From Mesorhizobium norvegicum (lineage in GTDB: Bacteria > Pseudomonadota > Alphaproteobacteria > Rhizobiales > Rhizobiaceae): DNA of 64,000 nucleotides. The stretch is taken from contig NZ_SMYZ01000039.1 of NCBI RefSeq assembly GCF_004919685.1, positions 19,072 to 83,071 of the forward strand, in the 5' to 3' direction. The position numbers were made by a program, and so were the translations under genes. Positions 1 through 8,457 of the stretch are shown in pieces. Position 1 is the stretch's first letter. Every line of letters starts with the position of its first letter. The notes beneath the pieces were generated by a model. It did no database searches. It had not been told where the DNA came from and saw only the letters and a list, made by a program, of their open reading frames with translations.

Positions 1-55
1 GGGGGGTGCTGTCCCGCCAGCCTCGGCAATTTCTGCGCCCCAGCGGCACTCGAAT

Positions 56-304
56 TCACGAAGGCCCACTCAGGCGCGGCGGCGGCGGCGCCAGCACATC
101 CTCCACGGAAAGCGTCCGCGCTTCCGAGGGCAGCATGATCGGGATGCCGTCACGCACCGGATAGGCGAGCTTGGCGACCCGAGAGACCAGCTCACCACGC
201 TCCGGATCCCAGGCCAGCGGCCCCTTGGTCAGCGGGCAGGCCAGCAGCTCCAGCAGCTTGGGGTCGACATTGACCTTCTTCCCGTCACGCCCGTCCGCCG
301 CCAT
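56..304 (-). CDS. Trm112/UPF0434 family small protein
   Basis: An 82-residue protein of the UPF0434/Trm112 (YcaR-like) family. Residues 15-60 show the family signature: '[14 protein letters not shown]', then an '[20 protein letters not shown]' strand pattern. Relatives are small, often zinc-binding folds; eukaryotic Trm112 activates methyltransferases, while the bacterial role is not established. Only one Cys is visible in the core, so metal binding is doubtful here. It lies downstream of the Lon-domain gene on the same strand, separated by a palindromic repeat. This is ordinary chromosome outside the mobile element. Confidence 0.85.
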   Translation of the reverse strand: MAADGRDGKKVNVDPKLLELLACPLTKGPLAWDPERGELVSRVAKLAYPVRDGIPIMLPSEARTLSVEDVLAPPPPRLSGPS

Positions 305-334
305 TATGTCCTCTTCTCAGCCAGTTGCGGGCCC

Positions 335-479
335 AGGATGTGTGGAGATTCAGGTCAGGCCGTGCCGAAAATGGTGGCTTCCGAGAACCGGAGCGGAGCG
401 TACTTTTTGGTACGTGAGCACCGGAAGCGCAAGGAGCCTCCGTTTGCAGGCCTGCCTCACCTGAATATCCGCACATCCT
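335..479. repeat. Intergenic palindromic repeat (REP/MITE-like)
   Basis: Imperfect 21-bp inverted repeats at 335-355 and 459-479 match at 19 of 21 positions. They enclose an internally self-complementary core with paired blocks GCTTCCG/CGGAAGC and CGTAC/GTACG. The whole unit would fold into a long hairpin between the Lon-domain and UPF0434 genes. I recall similar palindromes scattered through Mesorhizobium chromosomes, but copy number cannot be checked here. Confidence 0.6.
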
Positions 480-1149
480 ACTGCAGGCTCGAGCCAAAGT
501 CCTCATTCTCGCGCGCCAGCGCCATTTCGGTGATGGCGATCAGCGTCTCCGCCCGGGTCTTCAGGTCGGCTGCTTCGAGCAGCGCCTGTTTTTCGGCCGG
601 CCCGTAGGGCGCCATCATCGACAGCGCGTTGACCAGCATGGCATTTTCGGCCCGGCTGACGCTTTCCCAATCGGCCTCCAGGTCGTTGGCCTGCAGATAG
701 GCGCGAAATGCCTTGAGCAGCGATGGCCGGTCGATCTCGTTGGCCGCCTGGTCCTCATCGAGGTCGGCAAGGAAAGGCGCCGGCTTGCACTGGCGAAACG
801 GCGTCTTGACCGTCAGTTCGTGGGCGATGCGGAACCGGCACACGCCCTGCAGCGAAATCAGATAGCGGCCGTCGCCGGTCTCGGAAAAGGCGATAATGCG
901 CCCGGCACAGCCGACATTGCAGAGCTCCGGCTCGCCGTCGTCGCGCAAGGCGCCGTCGAGACTGGGCTGGATGACGCCGATGAGCCGCGAGCCGGCAATC
1001 GCCTCGTCCACCATCTGCAGATAGCGCGGCTCGAAGATGTTGAGCGGCATGCGGCCTCCCGGCAACAAAAGCGCACCCTCGAGCGGAAAGATCGGGATCG
1101 TCGACGGCAAATCCTTGGCGAGCCGGTAATGCGCGTTTCCCGCTTGCAC
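478..1149 (-). CDS. LON peptidase substrate-binding domain protein
   Basis: A 223-residue stand-alone Lon N-terminal domain (LonN/PUA-like) protein with no ATPase or peptidase domain. The family start is clear near residues 16-45: 'IPIFPLEGALLLPGGRMPLN' then 'FEPRYLQMVDEA', followed by the 'IGVIQP' and 'GCAGRI' strands. Such proteins are common single-copy genes in rhizobia, typically next to thioredoxin and UPF0434 genes as here. The molecular role is unknown; substrate recognition is inferred only from the domain in Lon. Confidence 0.85.
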   Translation of the reverse strand: MQAGNAHYRLAKDLPSTIPIFPLEGALLLPGGRMPLNIFEPRYLQMVDEAIAGSRLIGVIQPSLDGALRDDGEPELCNVGCAGRIIAFSETGDGRYLISLQGVCRFRIAHELTVKTPFRQCKPAPFLADLDEDQAANEIDRPSLLKAFRAYLQANDLEADWESVSRAENAMLVNALSMMAPYGPAEKQALLEAADLKTRAETLIAITEMALARENEDFGSSLQ

Positions 1150-1196
1150 CTCATTCCTCCGATCGCGCCATCAAGAAGCGCGTCAATTCCCTGTCC

Positions 1197-1291
1197 TGGA
1201 GCGGTTCACCGTTTCACGGAAACGCTCTATCTCTTTGTTTTTATGCATGTCGTTTTCCCAAAACCGGGGCCCACTTCTGGGCGACATGCAT
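1197..1291. repeat. Rhizobial-type intergenic palindrome
   Basis: Arms ATGCATGTCG (1243-1252) and CGACATGCAT (1282-1291) are perfect inverted repeats around a pairing core with CCCA/TGGG. They are preceded by a GAGCGGTTCACC...GGAAACGCTC hairpin at 1198-1227. This composite resembles the intergenic palindrome I know from rhizobial chromosomes and is the main non-coding hint for a Mesorhizobium-like host. Confidence 0.55.
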
Positions 1292-1342
1292 TAATCTGGC
1301 GCAGTCATCGCCGACGCCAAGCCCGTGCGGCAAAACAACCGC

Positions 1343-2181
1343 TCAGGAAAACAGCAATGCCGACAATTTGCGGCGCGCGCCAAGCGTCGCCTCGTCGGTC
1401 ATGCCCCAGGCCTCGAACAGCTGCAGCAATTGCGTCCTGGCGCCGTCCTCGTTCCAGGCCCGGTCGGCCTTGATGATGGCCAGCAGATTGTCGGCGGCCG
1501 CCGTGCGGTCGCCGTTGGCGTTCTGGATCATGGCCAGATCGAAGCGCGCCTGATGGTCTTTGGAATTTTCCGCCAGGCGGCGCTCGAACTCGGCCGGGTT
1601 GCCGAGGGCTGCCGCTTGCGCGGCCAGCGCCATCTTGGCGCGCAGGGCGGCCAGCGGCGGCGCATCCTTCTTGGCTTCCGGGGCTGTTGCCAGGAGCGCC
1701 TCGGCGCCTTGCGTGTCGCCGGCCTCGAACAGCAGCTCGCCAAGCCCGGCGATCGCCTCGATCGTCTCCGGCGCCTGCGCCAGGACGGCGTCATAGATGT
1801 CGGCCGCGGTCTGCATGTCGCCGGCGTCGCGCGCCTCGGCCGCTGCAGCGAGCGCCTCGGCCACCGGCGGCGCGCCATCGCCCTTGCCGCCGACCTTGGT
1901 GATGAATTCGTTGATCTGGCTCTCGGGGATCGCGCCCATGAAGCCGTCAACCGGCTGGCCGTCCTTGAAGGCGATGACCGCGGGGATCGACTGGATGCCG
2001 AGCTGACCGGCGATCGAGGGATGGTCGTCGTATCCTTGATGACATCGGCAGCCGAGGCGGCGGGCGCATCGCCAAGCGCGACTTTCGCCGGCGCCGGCGC
2101 GGTTCCACCATACTGCACGGACGTGGTGTACTGGCCGCCATTGCCGCCAAAGGGGCCGCCAAACGGATTGTTGTCGCTCAT
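1343..2181 (-). pseudogene. Thioredoxin-TPR (CnoX/YbbN-like) gene, active site deleted
   Basis: The N-terminus 'MSDNNPFGG' (start 2181, good ribosome-binding site) and the C-terminal TPR half (in frame from about 2034 to 1343) belong to one thioredoxin-TPR co-chaperone. The two halves lie in different frames. At about 2033 the sequence jumps from 'ADVIKDTTT' directly to 'DDHPSIAGQLGIQSIPAVIA'. That removes roughly 50-60 codons, including the WCGPC active site, and shifts the frame. The TPR part could still be made from the internal ATG at 1939. Either a genuine inactivating deletion or an assembly error; the neighbours are intact. Confidence 0.8.
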
Positions 2182-2265
2182 CTCTTTACCCTTCCATGAC
2201 GCGCCCGGCCGGCAGCCAGGCGCCACATGCTTCAGACCATCGGTTTCAAGCCATCCATGTGGCGA

Positions 2266-2763
2266 TCACGCGGAGACTTTCAAGATAGCAGCATCGTGCC
2301 CGGTTGCCTCGACGAATCTGATCAGGTCGCTCGCCGCGATCGATGTCGTCGCCTCATTGGTCAGCGGATGCCCATTGATCACCGCATGCTCCATCAAATC
2401 CTTGTCGAGCACGAGCTTGACCCTGTTTGCCGTATCGTTGATGACGCCAAAGACCGTGACCGCGCCCGGCGTGACGCCGAGCAGCTCCATCAGCATCTCC
2501 GGCTTGCCGAAGGAAACGCGGCTGGCGGCGCCGATGACCTGGTGGATCTGCTTCAGGTCGACGACCGCGTCCTCGCCGACGGTGACCAGGAAGAAATTGT
2601 CCTTCTTGTCCTTCAGGAACAGGTTTTTCGTGTGCCCGCCGGCGATTTCGCCGCGCAATGCCTGCGAATCGGCGACCGTATAGAGAGGCGGATGGCGTTT
2701 CGTCGAGGCGACAATCCCGAGTTCGGCAAGAAAGGCCATCAATTCGGCTTCGGTCTTCGGCAT
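2266..2763 (-). CDS. Prolyl-tRNA editing protein (ProXp/YbaK family)
   Basis: A 165-residue free-standing aminoacyl-tRNA deacylase of the YbaK/ProRS-INS superfamily, cytosolic. The full domain is present: 'KRHPPLYTVADSQAL' at about residues 22-36, the conserved 'GGHTKNLFLKDKK' containing the catalytic-type lysine, 'VTVGEDAVVDLK', 'PGAVTVFGVIND' and 'HPLTNEATTSI'. By family it hydrolyses mischarged tRNA(Pro), most likely Ala-tRNA(Pro) (ProXp-ala subgroup), protecting translation fidelity. The subgroup is inferred. Last chromosomal protein gene before the tRNA-Gly integration site. Confidence 0.88.
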   Translation of the reverse strand: MPKTEAELMAFLAELGIVASTKRHPPLYTVADSQALRGEIAGGHTKNLFLKDKKDNFFLVTVGEDAVVDLKQIHQVIGAASRVSFGKPEMLMELLGVTPGAVTVFGVINDTANRVKLVLDKDLMEHAVINGHPLTNEATTSIAASDLIRFVEATGHDAAILKVSA

Positions 2764-3024
2764 CGGTTTGTCTTCGTCCCGTTTCTCAAGCCCAAGCCGT
2801 TTACGGCCAATAGGGCGGCCGACACAAGACCGTCATGCGACATCGCGGTGAATGGGCCCGCCCTTCGCGGTGGCGCCCCCGCCGCCCGCCACGCGCCCGC
2901 CCGCATAGTGGCGGCGGCTTGCCGGCATCGCTTGCCGCGTCGCAAAAAAGCCTGCGATTTCCCTGTTGCAATCGCCGCGCTCTTCAGCCATATAGGCCCG
3001 GCTTGCGGCCAAGACGCCGTGCGA

Positions 3025-3099
3025 GCGGGTGTAGCTCAGGGGTAGAGCACAACCTTGCCAAGGTTGGGGTCGAGCGTTCGAATCGCTTCACCCGCTCCA
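3025..3099 (+). tRNA. tRNA-Gly (GCC)
   Basis: Complete cloverleaf. Acceptor strands GCGGGTG (3025-3031) and CACCCGC (3089-3095) pair. The anticodon stem CAACC/GGTTG encloses loop TTGCCAA with anticodon GCC at 3057-3059. The T arm contains GTTCGAATC. Discriminator T and encoded CCA lie at 3096-3099. Chromosomal genes lie to the left and conjugative-element genes to the right, so its 3' end is the likely attachment site (attL side). No second copy of the 3' end was found in the window, so the far junction must lie outside. Confidence 0.97.
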
Positions 3100-3128
3100 A
3101 TTTCCTCAAGGGGAATCAAGCGATTAAG

Positions 3129-3152
3129 AGGCGCCTTTCGGGGCGCCTTTTG
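3129..3152 (+). terminator. Rho-independent terminator after tRNA-Gly
   Basis: AGGCGCC (3129-3135) and GGCGCCT (3142-3148) form a 7-bp stem with a 6-nt loop, followed by a short T run. It is placed 30 nt beyond the tRNA and oriented to terminate its transcript. Confidence 0.75.
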
Positions 3153-3631
3153 CTTACACGGCCTTCTAAACTGGCAATGTAAGCTCCTTGTAAGCGCGCA
3201 AGGCGAATCTCGGTAACGCTCATGGCACGAGGCGCGTGTGGGTTCGCGAAACGCGCTCACCAGTGATGGAAGGTCTAGAGACGCGTCGGACTAGCATAAG
3301 CAGATGCACGCGTACCCTCGCCAATGTCGAGCCGAGCATCATCGGCCGCGCGAAGCACTTGCGCGCCGAGCAAGATTTGCGGCACGCTCCGCTTCACGAT
3401 CCTCCGCCGAGGTTCACGCAACCAGAGCCGCCCACGGATTCTCACGGACACCCCGGCGAAGAGCCTCGCCCGATAGGGCGGAGCCGCCAGCACGCTTGGC
3501 GAACGGTAAGCGCCCGTGAAATATGCTGCCAGTACTATTTGATTAAGCCCATAGAGGATGTAAAATACTCTATTCGCAATCAGCATCGTTTCCGTTGCAT
3601 TCGAAATAAATCCACGCGAGGAGGTGCTATA

Positions 3632-5083
3632 GTGACTGAACTGATATCCGAGCCTCGTGTTCCGGCGGCGCAGTACATTCGCATGTCAACCGAGCATCAG
3701 CGCTATTCTCTGGAAAACCAAATCGCTGGCATTGCGGAGTATGCCGCAAAACGAGGGTTCGCTATCGTCCAGACCTATGCCGATGCGGGCAAAAGCGGGC
3801 TAAGCCTGAAGGGAAGAGCCGGTCTCCAGCAATTACTGGCCGATGTCGTGACTGGCCAACACACCTATTCTGCGATTCTGGTTCTGGACGTTAGCCGGTG
3901 GGGGCGGTTTCAGGATACGGACCAATCCGCCCACTATGAATTTATCTGTCGGGACGCCGGGGTCGCGGTGGAGTATTGCGGCGAGCCGTTCGAGAACGAC
4001 GGCAGTATGGTTTCGATGATCGTCAAGAACCTGAAGCGGGTAATGGCCGGCGAATATAGCCGCGAACTGTCTGCTAAAGTCTCAAGGGCGCAGACACAAC
4101 AAGCGCGTCTCGGGTTTAAGCAAGGTGGCGGGATGCCTTATGGCATACGGCGACTGTTGGTCAGCGAAGACGGGGAACCGCGATTTATCCTCGGTGCGGG
4201 GGAACAAAAGGGCCTGAGTACCGACCGTGTTATCTTCGTGCCCGGATCACCGCAGGAAATCGGAACCGTGCGACGCATTTTCCGAATGTTCGTCAGTCAA
4301 CATCGAAGAATGACCGCCATCGCGGGGAAATTGAACAAAGAGGGTGTGCCTTCAGCCAACGGTCGTAAGTGGACCGCGAGGCGTGTCAGAACCGTGCTCA
4401 CAAGCGAGTTGATGGTGGGATACTATGTCTACAACCAAAAGACACGGCGACTGAAGGGGCCATGCAAGCCAAATCCTCCAGACCTGTGGATCAGAATACG
4501 TGTAATGGATCCGATAGTGGACGTAAAACAATTCGCAAAGGCTCAACACGAGAGGCGACGCAAAAGCGGGAACGCATATACAGAGACGGACCTTACCGAA
4601 AGGCTTAAAAGGCTCTACAGGGAGAGGGGGACGCTCTCTCAGGGCATAATCGACGCTTGTCCGTACACAGCTTCTGCAAGTTCATATGTCAACCATTTTG
4701 GGAGCCTCGTGGCCGCTTACGCAAGGGTCGGCTACGACTGCCCGTGGCCGCCAGGTCTCAGATATACGGATGAGTATCTTCTCGACGGTATCCGGCGGCT
4801 ACACGCCACTTTTGGACATGTAACATCCAAGCTGATCAATGCTGACCCGGACCTTCCTGTGTCTCGTGTGTTCTCGTTGCGATTTGGCTCGGTGATCCGC
4901 GCCTATGCGTTGGCGGGATTCCCAACTACTTACGCCGATGCCCAATTGGCGAAGCGGAAGAGGGTCAGGTTACGTTTTGAACAGCGGCGGCAATGCGATG
5001 CGTCAAAGCCCCGGAACGAGAGAGCACCTGACCCGATCGAGGCGGAGACGCACATTGACTCGCACTCGTCTTGCGAAGAATGA
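3632..5083 (+). CDS. Large serine recombinase (site-specific DNA recombinase)
   Basis: A 483-residue recombinase. The resolvase-type N-terminal domain shows 'AAQYIRMSTEHQ' with the nucleophilic serine at about residue 19, the arginine-rich 'LDVSRWGRFQDTDQ' near residue 90, then a 'Recombinase' DNA-binding domain ('MPYGIRR', 'EGVPSANGRKWTARRVRTVL'). The C-terminus carries two tandem helical repeats built on 'GSLVAAYARVGY' and 'GSVIRAYALAGF' instead of an obvious zinc ribbon. The GTG start at 3632 is chosen because GAGGAGG lies just upstream; the frame stays open to 3236 without family similarity. It sits 530 bp from tRNA-Gly and is the best integrase candidate visible, although tRNA sites are usually used by tyrosine recombinases. 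Confidence 0.88.
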   Translation: MTELISEPRVPAAQYIRMSTEHQRYSLENQIAGIAEYAAKRGFAIVQTYADAGKSGLSLKGRAGLQQLLADVVTGQHTYSAILVLDVSRWGRFQDTDQSAHYEFICRDAGVAVEYCGEPFENDGSMVSMIVKNLKRVMAGEYSRELSAKVSRAQTQQARLGFKQGGGMPYGIRRLLVSEDGEPRFILGAGEQKGLSTDRVIFVPGSPQEIGTVRRIFRMFVSQHRRMTAIAGKLNKEGVPSANGRKWTARRVRTVLTSELMVGYYVYNQKTRRLKGPCKPNPPDLWIRIRVMDPIVDVKQFAKAQHERRRKSGNAYTETDLTERLKRLYRERGTLSQGIIDACPYTASASSYVNHFGSLVAAYARVGYDCPWPPGLRYTDEYLLDGIRRLHATFGHVTSKLINADPDLPVSRVFSLRFGSVIRAYALAGFPTTYADAQLAKRKRVRLRFEQRRQCDASKPRNERAPDPIEAETHIDSHSSCEE

Positions 5084-5130
5084 TATGTCAAAGCATATCA
5101 GACGCTGAACCTGATATACAGAGACATATC
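5082..5130. promoter_or_regulatory. Inverted-repeat operator before the HipB-like gene
   Basis: GATATGTC (5082-5089) and GACATATC (5123-5130) form a perfect 8-bp inverted repeat ending one base before the start codon of the XRE gene. Related ATATC half-sites lie between them. The position suits autorepression by the XRE product; this is inferred. Confidence 0.45.
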
Positions 5131-5131
5131 G

Positions 5132-5434
5132 ATGCGCCATGCGACCGACGACATCATTCAAACTCTGCGTGGTGCCCGCAAAGACAAAGGGCTAAGCCAG
5201 CGCAAGCTCAGCACACGGATCGGAGTGCCGCAAAGCCATATCTCCAAGATCGAGAGCGGGGCAACCGACCTCCGGCTTTCGAGCTTGGTTGAGCATGCGC
5301 GCGCACTTGATCATGAAGTGGTCGTTGTACCGCGCAGGGCGCTGTCCGCAGTTAAAGCAATTGTCGCCAACTCAGCGCTGCACAAGGACATCATCCTGCG
5401 GCGTCCAGCATATCAACTCGACGATGACGACTAG
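5132..5434 (+). CDS. XRE-family regulator, orphan HipB-like antitoxin
   Basis: A 100-residue protein with a Cro/C1 helix-turn-helix at about residues 9-60: 'LRGARKDKGLSQRKLSTRIG', then 'PQSHISKIESGATD'. The tail 'EVVVVPRRALSAVKAIV' and the acidic C-terminus resemble HipB-type antitoxins. No HipA kinase follows: 5435-5619 is without a convincing gene and the next gene (LysR) is on the other strand. It is therefore an orphan regulator or the remnant of a hipBA locus. A perfect inverted repeat just upstream suggests autoregulation. Confidence 0.8.
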   Translation: MRHATDDIIQTLRGARKDKGLSQRKLSTRIGVPQSHISKIESGATDLRLSSLVEHARALDHEVVVVPRRALSAVKAIVANSALHKDIILRRPAYQLDDDD

Positions 5435-5619
5435 GATGCCTGTTGCGCCGGCATCGTTACCAAGCCCTGCCGGTGCGACCCGGGTGCGAACCAAGTCGAG
5501 GCTTCCGAAGCATCGCTCAAGGCTTGCGCGGCAACCAAGTCATTGGTGCCTGCAACTGGCCGCCAGCTTTTCCGTTAGATGGTTTGCCCGGAGATGCTGC
5601 CGGTTCAACCCCAATTCCG

Positions 5620-6531
5620 TCATGCGGGATCCCGCAGCGCATCGGCGAGCCGTTCCCTTGCCAGTTGCAGTTGGCCGCTTAACTTGCGTCCCCGCTGCCA
5701 GAACACGACGTAGTGATAAATTGCGCTTGGTTCAAAGGGCCGAAACTGGAGGCCAAAGAACGCACACTCTTTCGCAACGATACTGTTGGTCACCGAGATC
5801 CCGATACCAGCCGCAATGAATGCAGCCTCATGCCCGTTGGCGTCAACCTCGACGGCAATATTCGGCTCCACGCCCATGTAGCGCAGGGCGTTCAAGTCCA
5901 TCTGGTGAGTATTTTGGCGCGGCTCTATATCTATCATTGGCTCGTCGCGCAAATCTTCCGGCGTTATCAGGTCCTTCTCGCCCAGCCGATGCCCCGCCGG
6001 AAAGAGACAGACATTGGTCGCAGTCGCGACCGGCATCCAATCAAAGAGTCTTTCGTCGAGTGGTAGACGCGATAGGCCCAGATCAGCACGCCCGTTGAGA
6101 ACATGCTCTGCGACGTCCTGGTAGCTGCCTGACTTGACGTGGAAGACACATGAGCGGTCATCGACACGGATCTGCTTGACAGCCCGCGGGACAAGGGTGA
6201 AGCAAAAGATGTCTGGCGCCGCGATGCCGATTGCATGACCCTCAATTCCCTTCAGCGCCGCGATCGACTTTCCAACCCTGTCAAGGCTCAAGAACGTCCC
6301 ATCGATCTCGCGAAGCAGTTCCCAGGCCTGCGCCGTTGCGACGAGCCGGTTTCCCTCGCGCCTAAACAGCGGCACGGTAAGCGCCGTCTCCAATTGCGCG
6401 ACCTGTTGGCTTACCGCCGACTGGGTGACGCGAAGGACCTTGGCGGCCTGACGTTCAGACCCAAGTCGCACGACCTCTCGGAAAATCTGCAGCTGGCGGA
6501 GTGTTACCCCTGTGTTCGCAATCTCGACCAA
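5620..6531 (-). CDS. LysR-type regulator of the amino-acid/opine-like cluster
   Basis: A 303-residue LysR-family transcription factor. The N-terminal winged HTH (about residues 8-67) shows 'LRQLQIFREVVRLGSERQAA' and 'VTQSAVSQQVAQLE'; the rest is a periplasmic-binding-like effector domain. It is transcribed divergently from the adjacent ABC transporter/racemase genes, so it is the probable regulator of that cluster, as OccR and NocR are for opine transport. The effector is unknown. The 466 bp between it and the transporter contains repeated GCTTATA blocks that may be its operator. Confidence 0.85.
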   Translation of the reverse strand: MVEIANTGVTLRQLQIFREVVRLGSERQAAKVLRVTQSAVSQQVAQLETALTVPLFRREGNRLVATAQAWELLREIDGTFLSLDRVGKSIAALKGIEGHAIGIAAPDIFCFTLVPRAVKQIRVDDRSCVFHVKSGSYQDVAEHVLNGRADLGLSRLPLDERLFDWMPVATATNVCLFPAGHRLGEKDLITPEDLRDEPMIDIEPRQNTHQMDLNALRYMGVEPNIAVEVDANGHEAAFIAAGIGISVTNSIVAKECAFFGLQFRPFEPSAIYHYVVFWQRGRKLSGQLQLARERLADALRDPA

Positions 6532-6695
6532 GTTTGCTCCCGTCGGTCGTGCCCGGCGCTTTTACGCCCGCAGTCGTTGACCGGAGCACACGACAACAAC
6601 TTATCATGCGGCAGCGTGACCTGTTGAGCAAGCACGATTATTGGGCAGAAAACGCGCGTTTTCGGCACTAGCGCACGATTGGCTATATTAGCTCA

Positions 6696-6722
6696 GCTTA
6701 TATGAAAAGAATCTGGCTTATA
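6696..6722. promoter_or_regulatory. Possible LysR operator (direct repeats)
   Basis: GCTTATA occurs at 6696-6702 and again at 6716-6722, a 20-bp (about two helical turns) spacing, in the divergent gap between the LysR gene and the transporter genes. Its AT-richness contrasts with the flanks. Function is inferred from position only. Confidence 0.3.
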
Positions 6723-6997
6723 AATTGACCGGTCCACTTCTCTTGGCCGATTGTTGTGCCAGATCACGGTCAAGCTTCGTCGCCCGCTGAGATTAACTCT
6801 CGGGCGTCGCCCAGCCGCTGCCGGGTTTCAACGCAGAATGGGAATGACGGATGATGCGACCTTGGTCGGCAGCAGTGCGGAGCTTTTGTCCCAGTTCCGG
6901 GAAGGCTCGATTGCCAAAGCGGTTGGCGCGCACCGCATGTACGGCGGGAGCCGTTTCGTTGACACCCTCCGATCTCGATAGGCCAGGCTGCGATGAT

Positions 6998-7762
6998 GTG
7001 GCGGCCCTCAGGGTAGAAGGACTTGAAAAATCGTTCGGCAATTATCCCGTTCTACGCGGCGTTACGCTCACTGCCCACCGGCACGAGGTGATCGGCATTC
7101 TGGGAAGCAGCGGCTCGGGCAAGAGCACGCTGTTGCGCTGCCTCAACCTGCTTGAGCTGCCGAACCGCGGGCGCATGTGGGTCTTGGGTGAGCGGTTGAA
7201 GCTTCGCGAGGCGGTAAACGGCCGTGGCGGCGCCATTCTAGACCGGCGCCAGATTCAAAGGGTGAGGGCCTCCCTGGGGATGGTCTTTCAGAGCTTCAAC
7301 TTGTGGCCGCACAGAACGATCCTTGAGAATGTCGCGGAAGGCCCAACGCACGTCCTGCGACAGTCACGGCGGGAAGCGATCGGGGTCGCGGAGCACTATC
7401 TCGCGCAGGTCGGCCTTGCGGACAGGCGCCATCACTATCCGCACCACCTTTCGGGCGGGCAGCAGCAACGTGCGGGCATCGCCCGGGCTCTCGCCATGGA
7501 GCCCGCCGTTCTGTTGTTCGATGAGCCGACGTCGGCGCTTGATCCCGAGTTGACCGGCGAGGTGCTCAAGGTCATCCGGTCACTGGCCGAGGAGGGGCGC
7601 ACTATGCTTCTGGTAACCCATGAGCTCGCCTTCGCCAGAGAGGTCTCTACGCGCGCTGCGTTCATGCACGACGGCAAAATCGAAGAAGAGGGGCCATCGC
7701 GGCAGCTATTCCTTGAGCCGGCTTCCGAACGGCTCCGCCGATTCCTTCAATCGCATTATTGA
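6998..7762 (+). CDS. Polar amino-acid ABC transporter, ATP-binding protein
   Basis: A 254-residue ABC ATPase of the GlnQ/HisP/OccP class, cytoplasmic. Walker A 'GSSGSGKSTLLRCLNLLE', Q-loop 'MVFQSFNLWPH', signature 'LSGGQQQRAGIARALAMEP', Walker B 'VLLFDEPTSALDPE' and H-loop 'LLVTHE' are all intact. The GTG at 6998 is preferred because it gives the usual family N-terminus ('AALRVEGLEKSFG'); the frame is open from an ATG at 6851, so a longer start is possible. First gene of a six-gene same-strand cluster with two permeases, a racemase, a binding protein and a CapA-like enzyme. Confidence 0.88.
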   Translation: MAALRVEGLEKSFGNYPVLRGVTLTAHRHEVIGILGSSGSGKSTLLRCLNLLELPNRGRMWVLGERLKLREAVNGRGGAILDRRQIQRVRASLGMVFQSFNLWPHRTILENVAEGPTHVLRQSRREAIGVAEHYLAQVGLADRRHHYPHHLSGGQQQRAGIARALAMEPAVLLFDEPTSALDPELTGEVLKVIRSLAEEGRTMLLVTHELAFAREVSTRAAFMHDGKIEEEGPSRQLFLEPASERLRRFLQSHY

Positions 7763-7778
7763 TGGGGCGACCTGCGTC

Positions 7779-8444
7779 ATGAACGGCTTCGCCATACAAT
7801 TCCTGCACGGACTCTGCATGACAGTGCTGGTCGCGGCCATCAGCGGTGTGCTGGGGACCGCCGTCGGCCTCGCCGGCGCCGCGTCGAAGCTGTCAGCGTA
7901 TCGGATTCCGATGTGGCTGGCCGAGGTCTACACGACCGTGATCAGGGGCGTGCCCGAGCTGCTTGTGATCCTCCTCATCTATTTCGGGGGAACGGCCGCG
8001 ATCACATTCGCGATCGGCCGATATGTCGAGATCAGCGCCCTCTCGGCAGGGGTCATCGCGCTGACCGTCATTTTTGGCGCCTATTCCACCGAGATATTCC
8101 GCGGCGCGATCTTGAGCATCCCGCGTGGGCAATGGGAAGCAGCATCATCGATCGGCCTGAAATCCTGGCAGATCTGGTTGCTCGTGATCTTGCCGCAGAT
8201 GGTGCGCGTGGCGTTGCCGGCCTTCTGCAACCTCTGGATCTCGCTCCTCAAGGACACAGCGCTGATTTCGGTGGTCGGCCTGACAGATATTATGCGTGTC
8301 GCCTTCGTCGGCGCGGGCTCCATGAGGGCGCCGCTGACGTTCTATCTGGCCGCCTCCGCGCTCTACCTGCTGCTCACCAGCGTCTCGCTGTTGGCGTTCA
8401 GAAGGCTCGAGCAATACATCGCTGTGCCAGGCCAGCTGCGCTGA
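7779..8444 (+). CDS. Amino-acid ABC transporter permease (HisM/GlnP family)
   Basis: A 221-residue inner-membrane permease with about five hydrophobic segments. The polar-amino-acid permease features are 'TVIRGVPELLVILLIYFGG' early on and the EAA loop 'PRGQWEAASSIGLKSWQIW', which docks on the ATPase. The ATG at 7779 lies 16 bp after the ATPase gene. It pairs with the next permease to make the heterodimeric channel typical of opine and basic amino-acid importers (OccQ/OccM type). Substrate is not readable from sequence. Confidence 0.88.
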   Translation: MNGFAIQFLHGLCMTVLVAAISGVLGTAVGLAGAASKLSAYRIPMWLAEVYTTVIRGVPELLVILLIYFGGTAAITFAIGRYVEISALSAGVIALTVIFGAYSTEIFRGAILSIPRGQWEAASSIGLKSWQIWLLVILPQMVRVALPAFCNLWISLLKDTALISVVGLTDIMRVAFVGAGSMRAPLTFYLAASALYLLLTSVSLLAFRRLEQYIAVPGQLR

Positions 8445-8457
8445 GGGAGGAAGATAG

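Noticed and set aside
3236-3631. N-terminal extension of the serine recombinase frame
   Set aside because: The open frame runs upstream but has no family similarity, and GTG 3632 has a strong GAGGAGG ribosome site directly before the conserved resolvase start.
5435-5619. A hipA toxin gene after the HipB-like regulator
   Set aside because: All frames checked; no kinase motifs and too short. At most an unrecognisable remnant.
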